DNA from: Aigarchaeota archaeon
Lineage (GTDB): Archaea > Thermoproteota > Nitrososphaeria_A > Caldarchaeales > Wolframiiraptoraceae
Direction of reading: 5' to 3'
DNA: 33,308 nt
Assembly (NCBI GenBank): GCA_025058515.1
Contig: JANXDW010000013.1
Coordinates: 1 to 33,308, forward strand
Position numbers and translations under genes: made by a program. Shown here piece after piece: positions 8,141-16,642 of the stretch. The notes under the pieces were generated by a model, which ran no database searches, was not told the DNA's origin, and worked only from the letters and a program-made list of their open reading frames with translations. Position 1 is the stretch's first letter. Each line of letters begins with the position of its first letter.

Positions 8141-8629
8141 TGGTTTAAAATATTTTATTAGACGTCCATATGTTTCTTCGGGTAACTCTGGAATAATCTT
8201 AGTATCAGAGATAACGGGCATAAAATTTGTATCACCAACCCACCTAGGCACTACGTGGAAATGTAAATGATCTTCTACTCCAGCACCTGCAGCTCTACCT
8301 ATATTTGCACCAATATTTAACCCACTTGGATTATATTCTTTCTTCAAAGCCTTTATACTGATAACAGTTAAATTCATCAATTCACATAACTCTTTCTCGT
8401 CTAATCTTTCTAATTCTCCAACATGTCTATACGGTGCTATCATTAAATGTCCACTAGTATAGGGGTACTTATTCAATATTATAAAACATTTCTCACCTCT
8501 GTATAGTACCAAGTTCTCTAGATCTTTATCTTCCTCAGCTTCTATACAGAAAATACATTTACCAGCACCTTTCCCTTTTAGATGTTGCTTAATGTACTTC
8601 ATCCTCCAAGGAGCCCATATAATCTTCAT
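8132..8629 (-). CDS. HIT family nucleotide hydrolase/transferase
   Basis: Histidine-triad protein acting on nucleotide conjugates such as AMP derivatives or diadenosine polyphosphates. The triad is clear as HLHFHVVPRW near residue 120. The N-terminus IWAPWRMKYI and the CIFC pair are typical of the AP4A phosphorylase/galactose-1-phosphate uridylyltransferase-like HIT branch found in archaea and many bacteria. The length of 165 residues is normal. It is convergent with TYW1 and overlaps its last 9 bp. The physiological substrate is unknown. Confidence 0.93.
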   Translation of the reverse strand: MKIIWAPWRMKYIKQHLKGKGAGKCIFCIEAEEDKDLENLVLYRGEKCFIILNKYPYTSGHLMIAPYRHVGELERLDEKELCELMNLTVISIKALKKEYNPSGLNIGANIGRAAGAGVEDHLHFHVVPRWVGDTNFMPVISDTKIIPELPEETYGRLIKYFKPST

Positions 8630-8724
8630 AACATCTTCAACTCCTTAATACCGATTTAAATTCTTTACTTTGAAGAGATTGATAGAAAAATATTTTTAAG
8701 AATGATTTAGAAGGATATAGAAGT

Positions 8725-9180
8725 ATGCCATTAGAGATAAGGCAGGTAAATGTATCGAGTAAGACTATGGTTAAGAGAGTGGCGATAGCTAGAGGATTCA
8801 TAAAACTACAGAGACATACAATAGAGAAGATAAAAGCTGGTGAGATTGAGAAAGGAGACCCTCTTCAAGTTGCAAGATTAGCTGGGATAAATTCTGCTAA
8901 ACTTACTCACCTTTTACTACCTCTATGCCATCCAATAAGAGTAGAATATGTAGAGGTTAATCCTAAGATTAGAGAAGATGGTATAGAAGTAGAGGTCTTG
9001 GTTGAAGCTGTAGAGAAGACAGGTGTTGAGATGGAGGCTTTAACAGCTGTTAGTATAGCTCTACTGAATATTTGGGATGTAGTAAAGATGTATGAAAAAG
9101 ATTCTGCTGGACAATATCCTGAAACTAAGATTACAGATATTAGGGTAATTGAGAAGGTTAAGGGAGATTTTGATGGCTAG
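8725..9180 (+). CDS. moaC: MoaC, cyclic pyranopterin monophosphate synthase
   Basis: Second step of molybdopterin (Mo/W cofactor) synthesis, converting 3',8-cyclo-GTP to cyclic pyranopterin monophosphate together with MoaA. The family signatures THLLLPLCHPI and MEALTAVSIALLNIWDVVKMYEKD are intact, including the conserved Cys-His and the Asp/Lys residues of the active site. At 151 residues it is full length. It is followed by moaB with an 8 bp overlap, so the two are made from one transcript. No moaA or moaE gene is in this window. In a thermophile the cofactor may carry tungsten rather than molybdenum. Confidence 0.95.
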   Translation: MPLEIRQVNVSSKTMVKRVAIARGFIKLQRHTIEKIKAGEIEKGDPLQVARLAGINSAKLTHLLLPLCHPIRVEYVEVNPKIREDGIEVEVLVEAVEKTGVEMEALTAVSIALLNIWDVVKMYEKDSAGQYPETKITDIRVIEKVKGDFDG

Positions 9181-9697
9181 ACCTCATGAAGAACATAGAA
9201 GCAAAGCTCCGAAGACTCTCAAGTTCACACTATACACTATTAGTACCTCCAGATACAATGCAAAGATCAGTGGAAAAGAATATAGTGATGAGACGATGGA
9301 TGTAGCGGTAAAACTCATTAGAGAGAAGAAACATGAGATTATTGAACGAGATATAATAGATGATGATAAAGAGATGATTAAGCAGACTCTTTTGAGAGCA
9401 GTTCAGAGAGATGTTGATGTAATCGTCTTGATGGGTGGTACAGGCTTATCCAGTAGAGATGTAACAGTAGAAGCTGTTAGACCATTACTTGATAAAGAGG
9501 TTGAAGGGTTTGGAGAGATATTTCGATTTGAGAGTTATAGAGAGATAGGTGCTGCAGCGGCTTTAACAAGAGCTACGGCTGGAATCATATCTAGGAGAGT
9601 AGTGCTATGTTTACCTGGCTCTCCTAAAGCTGTAGAACTTGCATTAAAGATCTTTTTAGATGAACTACCTCATCTAGTTTATTTGGCTAGACAGTGA
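9173..9697 (+). CDS. moaB: MoaB/Mog family molybdopterin adenylyltransferase
   Basis: Adenylylates molybdopterin before metal insertion. The MPT-binding motif VLMGGTGLSSRDVTVEAVRP is clear, followed by GFGEIFRFESYREIGAAAALTRATAG and LCLPGSPKAVELALK, all standard for the MoaB fold. An in-frame TTG lies at 9149, but the ATG at 9173 is preferred: it has GGGAG about 7 nt upstream and overlaps the moaC stop by 8 bp, a coupling arrangement. The resulting protein is 174 residues, normal for the family. Confidence 0.93.
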   Translation: MARPHEEHRSKAPKTLKFTLYTISTSRYNAKISGKEYSDETMDVAVKLIREKKHEIIERDIIDDDKEMIKQTLLRAVQRDVDVIVLMGGTGLSSRDVTVEAVRPLLDKEVEGFGEIFRFESYREIGAAAALTRATAGIISRRVVLCLPGSPKAVELALKIFLDELPHLVYLARQ

Positions 9698-9749
9698 AAA
9701 ACCTTCTTCACAAAACCTTGTAATGTCTAATTCTTGAAAACTATATATG

Positions 9750-10235
9750 TTATTTAGCTTCAATTATTACAGCTACTTTTATTTGAGATTCTTCTCCACG
9801 CATGACGTGGTAACTTGGAGACCTTACCTTGCTATCTCTAATATACACGTGTCCATGGGTTATCAGTTGCCTAGCTTGATAGATACTTTTAGCATAACCG
9901 AGTTTGAATACGATAGTCTGAAGCCTTCTCTCCAAAATATCTCTTATAGTTAATTTTAATACATCATCAGCTGTTGCTTCTTCTTCAACTAACCCCATCT
10001 TATATAATCTCTGGATAAGTCTTTTCTCTTCTTGAACTCTTTTTTCTCCAGTTAATATGAATAAAGATCTAGCTTGAGCTCTAATCTTTCTTAATATAGT
10101 CTCAGCTCTCCATAGTTCTCTCTTATTCCTCAAACCATACTCTCCTAGAAGTTGTAACTCCATCGATAACCTATCTGACTTCCAAGGATGTTTAGGAGTC
10201 TCATACTGTTTTCTAGGTCTTTTAGGATCTCCCAT
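9750..10235 (-). CDS. rps4: 30S ribosomal protein S4
   Basis: Primary 16S rRNA-binding protein of the small subunit body. The sequence is clearly S4: it starts MGDPKRPRKQYETPKHPW, the N-terminal archaeal/eukaryotic form, and carries the S4 RNA-binding domain as DILERRLQTIVFKLG, QARQLITHGHVYI and SYHV. The length of 161 residues is a little short for archaeal S4 but complete at both ends. In most archaea the gene sits in the S13-S4-S11 operon. Here the plus-strand moaB ends just downstream and a plus-strand gene lies upstream, so S4 is transcribed alone. Confidence 0.96.
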   Translation of the reverse strand: MGDPKRPRKQYETPKHPWKSDRLSMELQLLGEYGLRNKRELWRAETILRKIRAQARSLFILTGEKRVQEEKRLIQRLYKMGLVEEEATADDVLKLTIRDILERRLQTIVFKLGYAKSIYQARQLITHGHVYIRDSKVRSPSYHVMRGEESQIKVAVIIEAK

Positions 10236-10375
10236 CTCAGATACAATACGGAAAATACTTCCTTATTAACTTCTTCTTAAAATGAGAATCTATGCTATTT
10301 TAAACGCTCTCCGTATTTATGTTATTCTTATTTGGATTAAATTAAGCTATATAGAAGATGGAGGAGTATTTTATT

Positions 10376-10642
10376 ATGCCATATATTAAGAAAGAGTTTA
10401 GGGAGAGGCTTGATCCAAAGATTGATGGACTCGTAGATGAGTTGAGGAAAGCTTCTTTAGAAGAACTCGATGGACAAGTTAACTATGTTATATTCCGATT
10501 ACTTCTCCACTTATACCCACCGAAGTATTTCAATTATAATAGAGCTTTAGGAGTATTATCATCTGTAATTCAAGAATTCTATAGAAGACATGTAGCTCCA
10601 TATGAAGATTTGAAGATAGCTGAAACAGGAGATATCTCTTAA
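10376..10642 (+). CDS. Small conserved protein, DUF6899-like
   Basis: An 88-residue cytosolic protein of unknown function. The start motif MPYIKKEFRERLDP, the centre GQVNYVIFRLLLHLY and the end ALGVLSSVIQEFYRRHVAPYEDLKI resemble a family of short proteins found in many archaea and bacteria (I believe DUF6899, assigned from memory of the pattern). The upstream ATG at 10358 would add six residues. The ATG at 10376 is preferred because GGAGGAG ends 9 nt before it and because MPYI is the family's usual beginning. The conserved ending suggests a structural role, but no catalytic residues stand out. Confidence 0.75.
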   Translation: MPYIKKEFRERLDPKIDGLVDELRKASLEELDGQVNYVIFRLLLHLYPPKYFNYNRALGVLSSVIQEFYRRHVAPYEDLKIAETGDIS

Positions 10643-10687
10643 TCTTTTTAGAAAGATAGGGAAGATCTATAGATGAGAAGGAAGTCT

Positions 10688-12973
10688 CTAAGAACCTCGA
10701 GTTGATTTCTTCTTTTTCTTCTTTAACTCTTTTGCCAAATCTCCAAAAACATCCTCAATTTTTTCTCCACTCATCTCCAATTTTTTAATTACATCATCGA
10801 GAGTTACTGTAGGAGCTTTCTTAATCTCTACCTCTTCAAGATACTCATCTACCCTAATTACCGGTGGGGTAGGCTCTGGAGGTAGAGGTATCTCGATAGG
10901 CATCTCCCTGCGTTTTTTACGGACTTTGATAATTGCTGTAACTAAAAGGGAACCCGTAACTAAGCTTACCAAGATGATTATCTGAAGAGAAGTCTGTGAA
11001 AGAGGTATGGTTAAGTAGAGTGGTGAGGAGGTTTTTAGATCAAATTCTCTTACTAATTCATAATCCTGGTAATATACGTAAGCAAACAAGTTTACAGGTG
11101 GAAGTGGTCCAACATTCTTCAAGAGACCGTTCTCATCTGTTTTTCCTTCATACATTACCCTACCATCTTCCGTCTTAATTATTATCTTGGCATCTCTAAC
11201 TGGAAAACCAAAATAATCACTTATTTTGAATGAGAACTCGAAAATTCTCACCATTATTCTAACAATATTGTTTGAGTCTACATCTATTCTTAGTTGTTCT
11301 GTGGAGATCACATCAAACCCTCTCCATATCGCACTTTCAATCTTCCAATTTCCAATCCTCATCCATAGTTGAGAATTAGAATAAACTTGTTTAACATCTC
11401 CTTTTTCATGTCTAAGTTTGAATTCCACCTCTTCAATGCTTTTATTGTTCAGTGAGATTGCAAGTAGCTTAATATTTTTCTCGATATAGTATTCTGCGCG
11501 TATAGATAGGTGTGATTTAACCATATTTATAGTACATAGGTTATCTATTGCCTCGGAGCATCCAATCCATCTATCAAAAACCAGTCTAGTAAACTCATCT
11601 AATTCAATATTCTTCGTAGCTATTATATCGTATCCTTCATTCTCAGTTATCCAGAGTTCTCTCTCTAACTTAGAAGCTTCAGGCGCATTAATTTCGACCA
11701 AGTATTTTCTAATCCAAACCGCTTTGATAATTATAGGTCCATCTAGATTTCGGATATCTATAATAGGGTTAGATGATACGATGCTCCCCGTCCATTCTTT
11801 AAAGAACATTCTAACACCTTTATCAACTTCTCTCTCGATAGGGTTAGCATCTATAATTAAATGACTTCCTCTTTCTACCCAACCTACATTTTCTATTTTT
11901 ACAGGGGCTTCAGATTCTACTGAGACTAAATAATAGACTCTCCAAGTTGCACGAGCCTTTAAAGGCTTCTCTACTATAATATCTATGATGGGTGTTGATA
12001 TAGATATTCCACCAACCCATCTATCAAAGATTATCTTAGTTCCATTTTTCCACGTAACCTCATTCTCCATTTCCTTAAAAATTAATCTAGATCCCTCCTC
12101 TACCCATCCATCAAAGAGAATTGGTTTAATGTAATCTGATTCTAATACAATGTGATGTAACTTCTTCCAAATAGCTTTAATAACCATAGATGAATTAACT
12201 ACTATCCTAATCGTCTTTTCATCGATCTCAAGATGTTTATAATCTTCTATCAGATAGTTGACTACGAATCTCTGAAGCTCTATCTTCGTCTCTCCTCCAT
12301 CTAGATATATAACTGGGTCGACAGGCTCGATAGTAATTACTTCCTCTTCATTAAACCAATTGCTCTCTAATGATAGTGGATAGTCAGATATTATCTTGAC
12401 ATAGTATTGCGTCTTCCAGATAGCTTTTGCTTTTAATGGTTTAGTAAGGGTCTGAATATAGATGTCGGCTTGATCGCTTTGTATGTCTCCAACCCACTTA
12501 GAGAAGATCTTCCTAACACCTTCTCCAGCATTCCAACTCTCCAAGATATCATAAACTATGAAGGATCCTCTATTCCTCCATTCTCTAATAACTTGATAAC
12601 CTGTATCTAATTCTACGAGATATTGTACTTGGTACATTGCAGTATATTCTTGTATAAGGGGAGAATCCTTAGCAGTGACATTGAGTATCGGATTGCTAGT
12701 GATGAATACTCTATCTTCATACCATCCTTTGAAAATAATTCTAGTGTTGTTACCTCGATATTCTAGAGATGTATATGGAACTCTACAGCTAACGTTTTCC
12801 CCTACCAGGACCTCTACTTCACATTCAGATATCTTGATGCGGTCTCCTAACCCTGTATCAATGTAGAAGATTATCCTTACTTTCTGTTCTTCTGAATTAA
12901 CTATAACTAATGTTGAGACCGCTATCAAGAACATAATTGTAATGAGGGGCAATAGGTTACGCATTGTGCTCAT
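10688..12973 (-). CDS. Large surface protein with tandem beta repeats and a C-terminal membrane anchor
   Basis: A 761-residue type I membrane protein. Residues about 5-26 form a signal peptide. Residues about 115-187, 188-270, 271-345, 346-421 and 422-496 are five repeats of about 75 residues, with a more divergent one before them (about 31-114). Each runs roughly Y-x-V, W-V-x-x-G-S, R-x-x-F-x-x-W-x-G, then PL-x-x-x-A-x-W, similar to the divergent InlB-B/bacterial repeat type. A carboxypeptidase-regulatory-like beta domain follows (FPVRDAKIIIKTEDGRVMY). Then come one transmembrane helix (about 662-684) and a cytoplasmic tail of about 77 residues with a Pro-rich linker and a Lys-rich end. Likely role is a cell-surface stalk or adhesin; this is inference. 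Confidence 0.85.
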   Translation of the reverse strand: MSTMRNLLPLITIMFLIAVSTLVIVNSEEQKVRIIFYIDTGLGDRIKISECEVEVLVGENVSCRVPYTSLEYRGNNTRIIFKGWYEDRVFITSNPILNVTAKDSPLIQEYTAMYQVQYLVELDTGYQVIREWRNRGSFIVYDILESWNAGEGVRKIFSKWVGDIQSDQADIYIQTLTKPLKAKAIWKTQYYVKIISDYPLSLESNWFNEEEVITIEPVDPVIYLDGGETKIELQRFVVNYLIEDYKHLEIDEKTIRIVVNSSMVIKAIWKKLHHIVLESDYIKPILFDGWVEEGSRLIFKEMENEVTWKNGTKIIFDRWVGGISISTPIIDIIVEKPLKARATWRVYYLVSVESEAPVKIENVGWVERGSHLIIDANPIEREVDKGVRMFFKEWTGSIVSSNPIIDIRNLDGPIIIKAVWIRKYLVEINAPEASKLERELWITENEGYDIIATKNIELDEFTRLVFDRWIGCSEAIDNLCTINMVKSHLSIRAEYYIEKNIKLLAISLNNKSIEEVEFKLRHEKGDVKQVYSNSQLWMRIGNWKIESAIWRGFDVISTEQLRIDVDSNNIVRIMVRIFEFSFKISDYFGFPVRDAKIIIKTEDGRVMYEGKTDENGLLKNVGPLPPVNLFAYVYYQDYELVREFDLKTSSPLYLTIPLSQTSLQIIILVSLVTGSLLVTAIIKVRKKRREMPIEIPLPPEPTPPVIRVDEYLEEVEIKKAPTVTLDDVIKKLEMSGEKIEDVFGDLAKELKKKKKKSTRGS

Positions 12974-13032
12974 CTACTCTTTACTCAATTTTAATCTATG
13001 AACTCTCATCTAAAAAATCTTTTTCACATTAT

Positions 13033-13419
13033 TCATGGTCTCCAACCTTCAAACGTTATCCTCATGTCTCTGTGAAATATTAAGATTGGTACATTCTTCT
13101 TTTTCGCTTCTCTCACCATCTCTGAATCTGCTGTAACTATAGGCATATTCAATTCTCTTGCTACTTTGATGATCTTCTCATCTACAGAACTCTCTTCAAG
13201 ACATTCAATTATATTGAATTTGATCGCTATTTCTAATGCAACTCTAGCTAATTTCGACCTCTTCCCTTTACCTCTAGCGATAGCTTTCAACTCTCTTACT
13301 ACATCTTCGAGTGTGTAGAGTTCTAGTTTTTCATCTAGCTCTTTCTCAGCCATCTCTAATAGATTCTTTCCCAACTCTGCAGAGAGCATAAGAATACTAG
13401 AGTCCACTAAGACCTTCAT
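13033..13419 (-). CDS. PIN domain ribonuclease-like protein (VapC9/Fcf1-like)
   Basis: A 128-residue PIN-fold protein. The first acidic residue is in VLVDSSILM (Asp6), a second is in LEDVVRELKAI, and the C-terminal acidic cluster is in IVTADSEMVREAKKKNVPIL. Such a set binds Mg in RNA-cleaving PIN domains. No antitoxin gene is next to it. Instead it follows the aIF2 gamma gene on the same strand after 75 bp, an arrangement seen in other archaea, where the protein is thought to act in rRNA processing rather than as a toxin. The function is inferred from that context. Confidence 0.85.
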   Translation of the reverse strand: MKVLVDSSILMLSAELGKNLLEMAEKELDEKLELYTLEDVVRELKAIARGKGKRSKLARVALEIAIKFNIIECLEESSVDEKIIKVARELNMPIVTADSEMVREAKKKNVPILIFHRDMRITFEGWRP

Positions 13420-13494
13420 CTAGATTATCTATCTAGTAGATACATAAAAACCTAGTAGTTATAATGTTGGAGAAAATAATGGGTGCTCTATCGA

Positions 13495-14736
13495 TTAGAC
13501 TATGACCCCGTAGCCTATTAGTCTCCAACCTGCCCCGATTTTCCGAGATATAGATATCTTATCTCCTACTTGAGCTACTATTGGTCTTGTCAACTTTATC
13601 TCTAGTTTATCTTTAGATCTATGTGTAACAATACCGCTAGTAACTGCAGAATAGACATTTAGAACTAGAGATTCTTTTTCATTTATCGGTGCAACCTCCA
13701 TCTGTTCTTTAACTCCTACTACGTACTTGAAGAGAGTATACTCTAGTTCTACATCATGTAGGGTTGGAGGAAGAGCCCCTGGCTTTCCAGCTACATTTCC
13801 AGCCATAGCATCAGCTTTCGTTAATGAGGGGTCTAGCTTCGTCTCGATCCCCGTTAACCCACCGCTCATAGCTTCTTCAACATCTCTTCCACCTGCTTTA
13901 ATGTTAACTACCTCCGTTACTATAGGTTCGTAAGGAGCTCCAGCCTTCTCTTCCAATGGTATCCCAGGAGCTACCTCTATCTCTTCTCCTACTCTTATCT
14001 TTCCTTGAATAATTGAACCTCCTATTACACCTCCTCTAATCTTATTTCCAAGAGTGCCTGGAGGATTGACATCGAAAGACCTTAGTATAGGCATTCTGAA
14101 AGGTTTGGAGAGATCTCTTAATGGTGTTGGGATAAACTTCTGCATAGCCCAGATTAATAGATCTATCCCAACTTTATGTTGAGCAGATACTGGAATTATA
14201 GGACAACTCTCTAGCTTACTGTTTTTCAAGTATCTTCTAATCTCATCATAGTTTTCAAGAGCTCTCTCCCTAGTTACAAGATCTACCTTATTCTGAGCAA
14301 TAATCATGTTTTTAACATCCATTATATGGACTGCTTGAAGATGTTCACCATCTTGTGGTTGGGGAAACTCATGCCTAACATCTACTACAAATACTGCACC
14401 ATCGAATAAAGCTGCTCCCGATAGCATGGTAATCATTAATGAATGATGACCTGGACAATCTATGAATGATATCGATCTCTCGAATACGGTCTCTGAACCA
14501 CATCTTGGACAACGTTCTTCAACTGTATAGTTAAACGGTTCTTCACAATATTGGCAACGATATATCGCAGCATCTGCATAACCTATTCTTATGGTAATCC
14601 CTCTCTTAAGTTCCTCAGAATGACGTGCAGGCCAGATTCCCGTAATTGCTTGGACAATGGTACTCTTACCATTATCTACATGACCTAAAGTACCGATGTT
14701 AACTTCAGGCTGCTTCGGTAATGGCTTCCCACTCAT
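13495..14736 (-). CDS. eif2g: Translation initiation factor aIF2, gamma subunit
   Basis: GTPase core of the heterotrimer that brings initiator Met-tRNA to the small ribosomal subunit. Motifs are G1 GHVDNGKST (residues about 18-26), G2 RGITI, G3 DCPGHH, G4 NKVD and G5 SAQHK. A Cys4 zinc knuckle (CQYC and CPRC) is inserted in the G domain as usual for the gamma subunit. Domains 2 and 3 follow (RSFDVNPPGT, GGVIGGSI, DPSLTKAD, LTRPIVAQ). The length of 413 residues is normal. Two positions are unusual: Asn replaces His in GHVDHGK, and VVDVRHEFPQPQ replaces the more common AANEPCPQPQ. The PIN protein gene follows on the same strand. Confidence 0.96.
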   Translation of the reverse strand: MSGKPLPKQPEVNIGTLGHVDNGKSTIVQAITGIWPARHSEELKRGITIRIGYADAAIYRCQYCEEPFNYTVEERCPRCGSETVFERSISFIDCPGHHSLMITMLSGAALFDGAVFVVDVRHEFPQPQDGEHLQAVHIMDVKNMIIAQNKVDLVTRERALENYDEIRRYLKNSKLESCPIIPVSAQHKVGIDLLIWAMQKFIPTPLRDLSKPFRMPILRSFDVNPPGTLGNKIRGGVIGGSIIQGKIRVGEEIEVAPGIPLEEKAGAPYEPIVTEVVNIKAGGRDVEEAMSGGLTGIETKLDPSLTKADAMAGNVAGKPGALPPTLHDVELEYTLFKYVVGVKEQMEVAPINEKESLVLNVYSAVTSGIVTHRSKDKLEIKLTRPIVAQVGDKISISRKIGAGWRLIGYGVIV

Positions 14737-14943
14737 CCATCTCTCATTATTCTTTCCTCTTTATATGTATAGTCTTTTAAATCTTAAGAAGACAGAATGA
14801 GCTATAGATAGTGTTCTCGTAGAGCCACTTTATTTCACCTTGCACTCATCTAAGGATAGAATGGTTAATGAATAAAGTTATCTCGACTCTACTCAGCATA
14901 TTCTTTCTAGTCTTCAACACTATTCATCTGTATCTCTATGAGT

Positions 14944-15372
14944 TTAATATGTCTGTAGTTCGTCTTCACTAAAGAAGATCTTGTATTCTCTAAGATATGA
15001 TTCTACACCATCTGAAGCATGTATGAGGTTATCCGTTAAGTCCATCGCGAGGTCTCCTCTTATCGTTCCGGGCTCTGCATGCACAGGGTCTGTTGCACCT
15101 ATCATCCTCCTTACTACTTCTATAGCTTTCCTACCTTCTACTACCATTGCCACGATTCTCTTTCCTTCTAAAATTCTTACAAGTTTTTCATAGAAGTCTT
15201 TGCCTTTATGTATAAGGTAGAGTTCTTCAGCCATCTCTCTACTCATTTTGAAGAACTTCATCTGAATGATCTTTAAACCTTTCTTCTCAAGTCTAGATAT
15301 AATCTCTCCTACTAATCCTCGATCCAGACAGCTTGGTTTTAACATTATGAAGGTTCTCTCAACTTCTTCCAT
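14944..15372 (-). CDS. ndk: Nucleoside diphosphate kinase
   Basis: Transfers the terminal phosphate of nucleoside triphosphates to diphosphates through a phosphohistidine. The catalytic His is in NLIHASD, the expected context, and the nucleotide-binding residues are present in MLKPS, ELYLIHKGKDFYEKL, GATDP and TIRGDL. At 142 residues it is full length. Asp of the common KPD motif is replaced by Ser (KPSCLDRG). In many archaea ndk lies beside S28e, L24e and aIF2 gamma; here it is on the same strand as aIF2 gamma but about 200 bp away, with the S28e-L24e pair farther off. Confidence 0.95.
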   Translation of the reverse strand: MEEVERTFIMLKPSCLDRGLVGEIISRLEKKGLKIIQMKFFKMSREMAEELYLIHKGKDFYEKLVRILEGKRIVAMVVEGRKAIEVVRRMIGATDPVHAEPGTIRGDLAMDLTDNLIHASDGVESYLREYKIFFSEDELQTY

Positions 15373-15404
15373 ACATTTTAACCTCTAATAGCTACAATAT
15401 AGAG

Positions 15405-16475
15405 TTAGATTAATGACCTCTGCTTACACCATTCAAGTAATGGACCGGTTAAGACTTTTTCAGCATTCTTCAGCTCAAATATATTTCTACATCCTACAAG
15501 ATACATGGCCGTCTTCAACTCTTTAATTAATCTCATGAGATACTCTAAGATAGATTGAACGTTTTCTTGTGCAGGTTTGAGTAATGGTCTAGCAATTCCC
15601 GCCATACTCGCACCGATAGATATGGATTTAGCTATATCTAAACCAGTTCTAACCCCACCTGAGGCAACTACATCTATCTTAACAGTTGAAGCTACCTCTA
15701 TTACTGAAGCAGCTGTAGGTATACCCCATTCAAGGAAGACTTCAGCAAGCATTTTCTTCTCAGTATCTCCAGAGAACTCTGCTCTAATCTTTTCTATTAG
15801 AGTCCAGTTTGTCCCACCTGCTCCAGCAACATCTATAGCTTTAACACCGATAGATTCTAGAATCTTGGCTACCTTCATCGGTATACCACACCCAACTTCT
15901 TTAACTATAACTGGTACGCTCAATCTCTCCACTGTTTTCTCTATAGCTTTCACAACTCCTCGAAAAGTTGCTGTTCCACCAACTTGGATCTGTTCTTGTA
16001 AGCTATTGAGATGTATGGCCAATGCATCTGCATTAACCATCTCTACCGCTTTTTCAGCAAGTTCTACTCCTTCCACGGCTAATTGAACTCCACCAATATT
16101 TCCAATAACGAAGATATCTGGAGCGATATCTCTAACTATTCTATAAGTTTGTCTAAGGTCTGGGTTGTAGATACCTGCTCGCTGGCTCCCTAAACCTAGA
16201 GGGATATTAAGCTCAGAAGCAGCTCTTGCAAGATTACTATTAATCTCTAATGCTTCAGGTACACCTCCAGTCATTGCCTCTATGATTATTGGGTAATTGA
16301 AGTTTTTCTCTAAGAATTTAGCTTCAAGTACTATATCATCAACATTCAACTCAGGTAATGGGTTGTGGACTAGTTCAACATACTCCAGCCAAGTAGTCTT
16401 CTTCTTAAAATCCACATCTTCTTCAACACATATTCTAATATGATCTCTCTTTCTAGAAACTACTCCCTCTACCAT
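15405..16475 (-). CDS. fni: Isopentenyl-diphosphate delta-isomerase, type 2
   Basis: FMN- and NADPH-dependent enzyme interconverting IPP and DMAPP for archaeal ether-lipid synthesis. The N-terminus RKRDHIRICVEEDV is typical of the family. MTGG, LGSQRAG, VIGNIGG, the conserved His/Asn/Gln segment IHLNSLQEQIQ and the phosphate-binding KEVGCGI, GAGGTNW and ASGGVRTGLDIAKSI are all in place for an FMN-binding TIM barrel. The length of 356 residues is normal. It is divergent from a MEMO-family gene, a partner that repeatedly clusters with mevalonate-pathway genes in archaea. Confidence 0.96.
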   Translation of the reverse strand: MVEGVVSRKRDHIRICVEEDVDFKKKTTWLEYVELVHNPLPELNVDDIVLEAKFLEKNFNYPIIIEAMTGGVPEALEINSNLARAASELNIPLGLGSQRAGIYNPDLRQTYRIVRDIAPDIFVIGNIGGVQLAVEGVELAEKAVEMVNADALAIHLNSLQEQIQVGGTATFRGVVKAIEKTVERLSVPVIVKEVGCGIPMKVAKILESIGVKAIDVAGAGGTNWTLIEKIRAEFSGDTEKKMLAEVFLEWGIPTAASVIEVASTVKIDVVASGGVRTGLDIAKSISIGASMAGIARPLLKPAQENVQSILEYLMRLIKELKTAMYLVGCRNIFELKNAEKVLTGPLLEWCKQRSLI

Positions 16476-16605
16476 CTAAAATAGATAGATTGAAGAATTT
16501 AATGATAAATATTTCTAAAATGTATAATGATCAAGGTTTGTTTAAGTTTGGAGAGGCATTGATAGAGAGATCTCATCTTAGAGCCGATAGATCTCTGAGG
16601 CTGAG

Positions 16606-16617
16606 TATAAATAAATA
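16606..16617 (+). promoter_or_regulatory. TATA box for the MEMO gene
   Basis: TATAAATAAATA is a strong match to an archaeal TATA box. It lies about 32 bp before the ATG at 16643, so transcription should begin about 5-8 bp before the start codon. Confidence 0.55.
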
Positions 16618-16642
16618 TCTCTAATATCTTAGTATAGGTGGT

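Noticed and set aside
14737-14943. The 207-bp gap between aIF2 gamma and NDK as a possible tRNA or small gene
   Set aside because: No T-loop (GGTTCRA) sequence, cloverleaf or supported reading frame was seen on either strand.
15577-16086. A 169-residue open frame on the plus strand
   Set aside because: It lies wholly inside the IPP isomerase gene on the other strand, and its Ser/Thr/Ala/Ile-rich sequence is the mirror of that gene's codons. The isomerase match is unambiguous.
16561-16605. A possible small RNA upstream of the MEMO gene (GAGAGATCTC and AGATCTCTGAGG-like inverted repeats)
   Set aside because: The complementarity is short and imperfect, and the stretch is simply upstream of a good TATA box. 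It is not strong enough to list.
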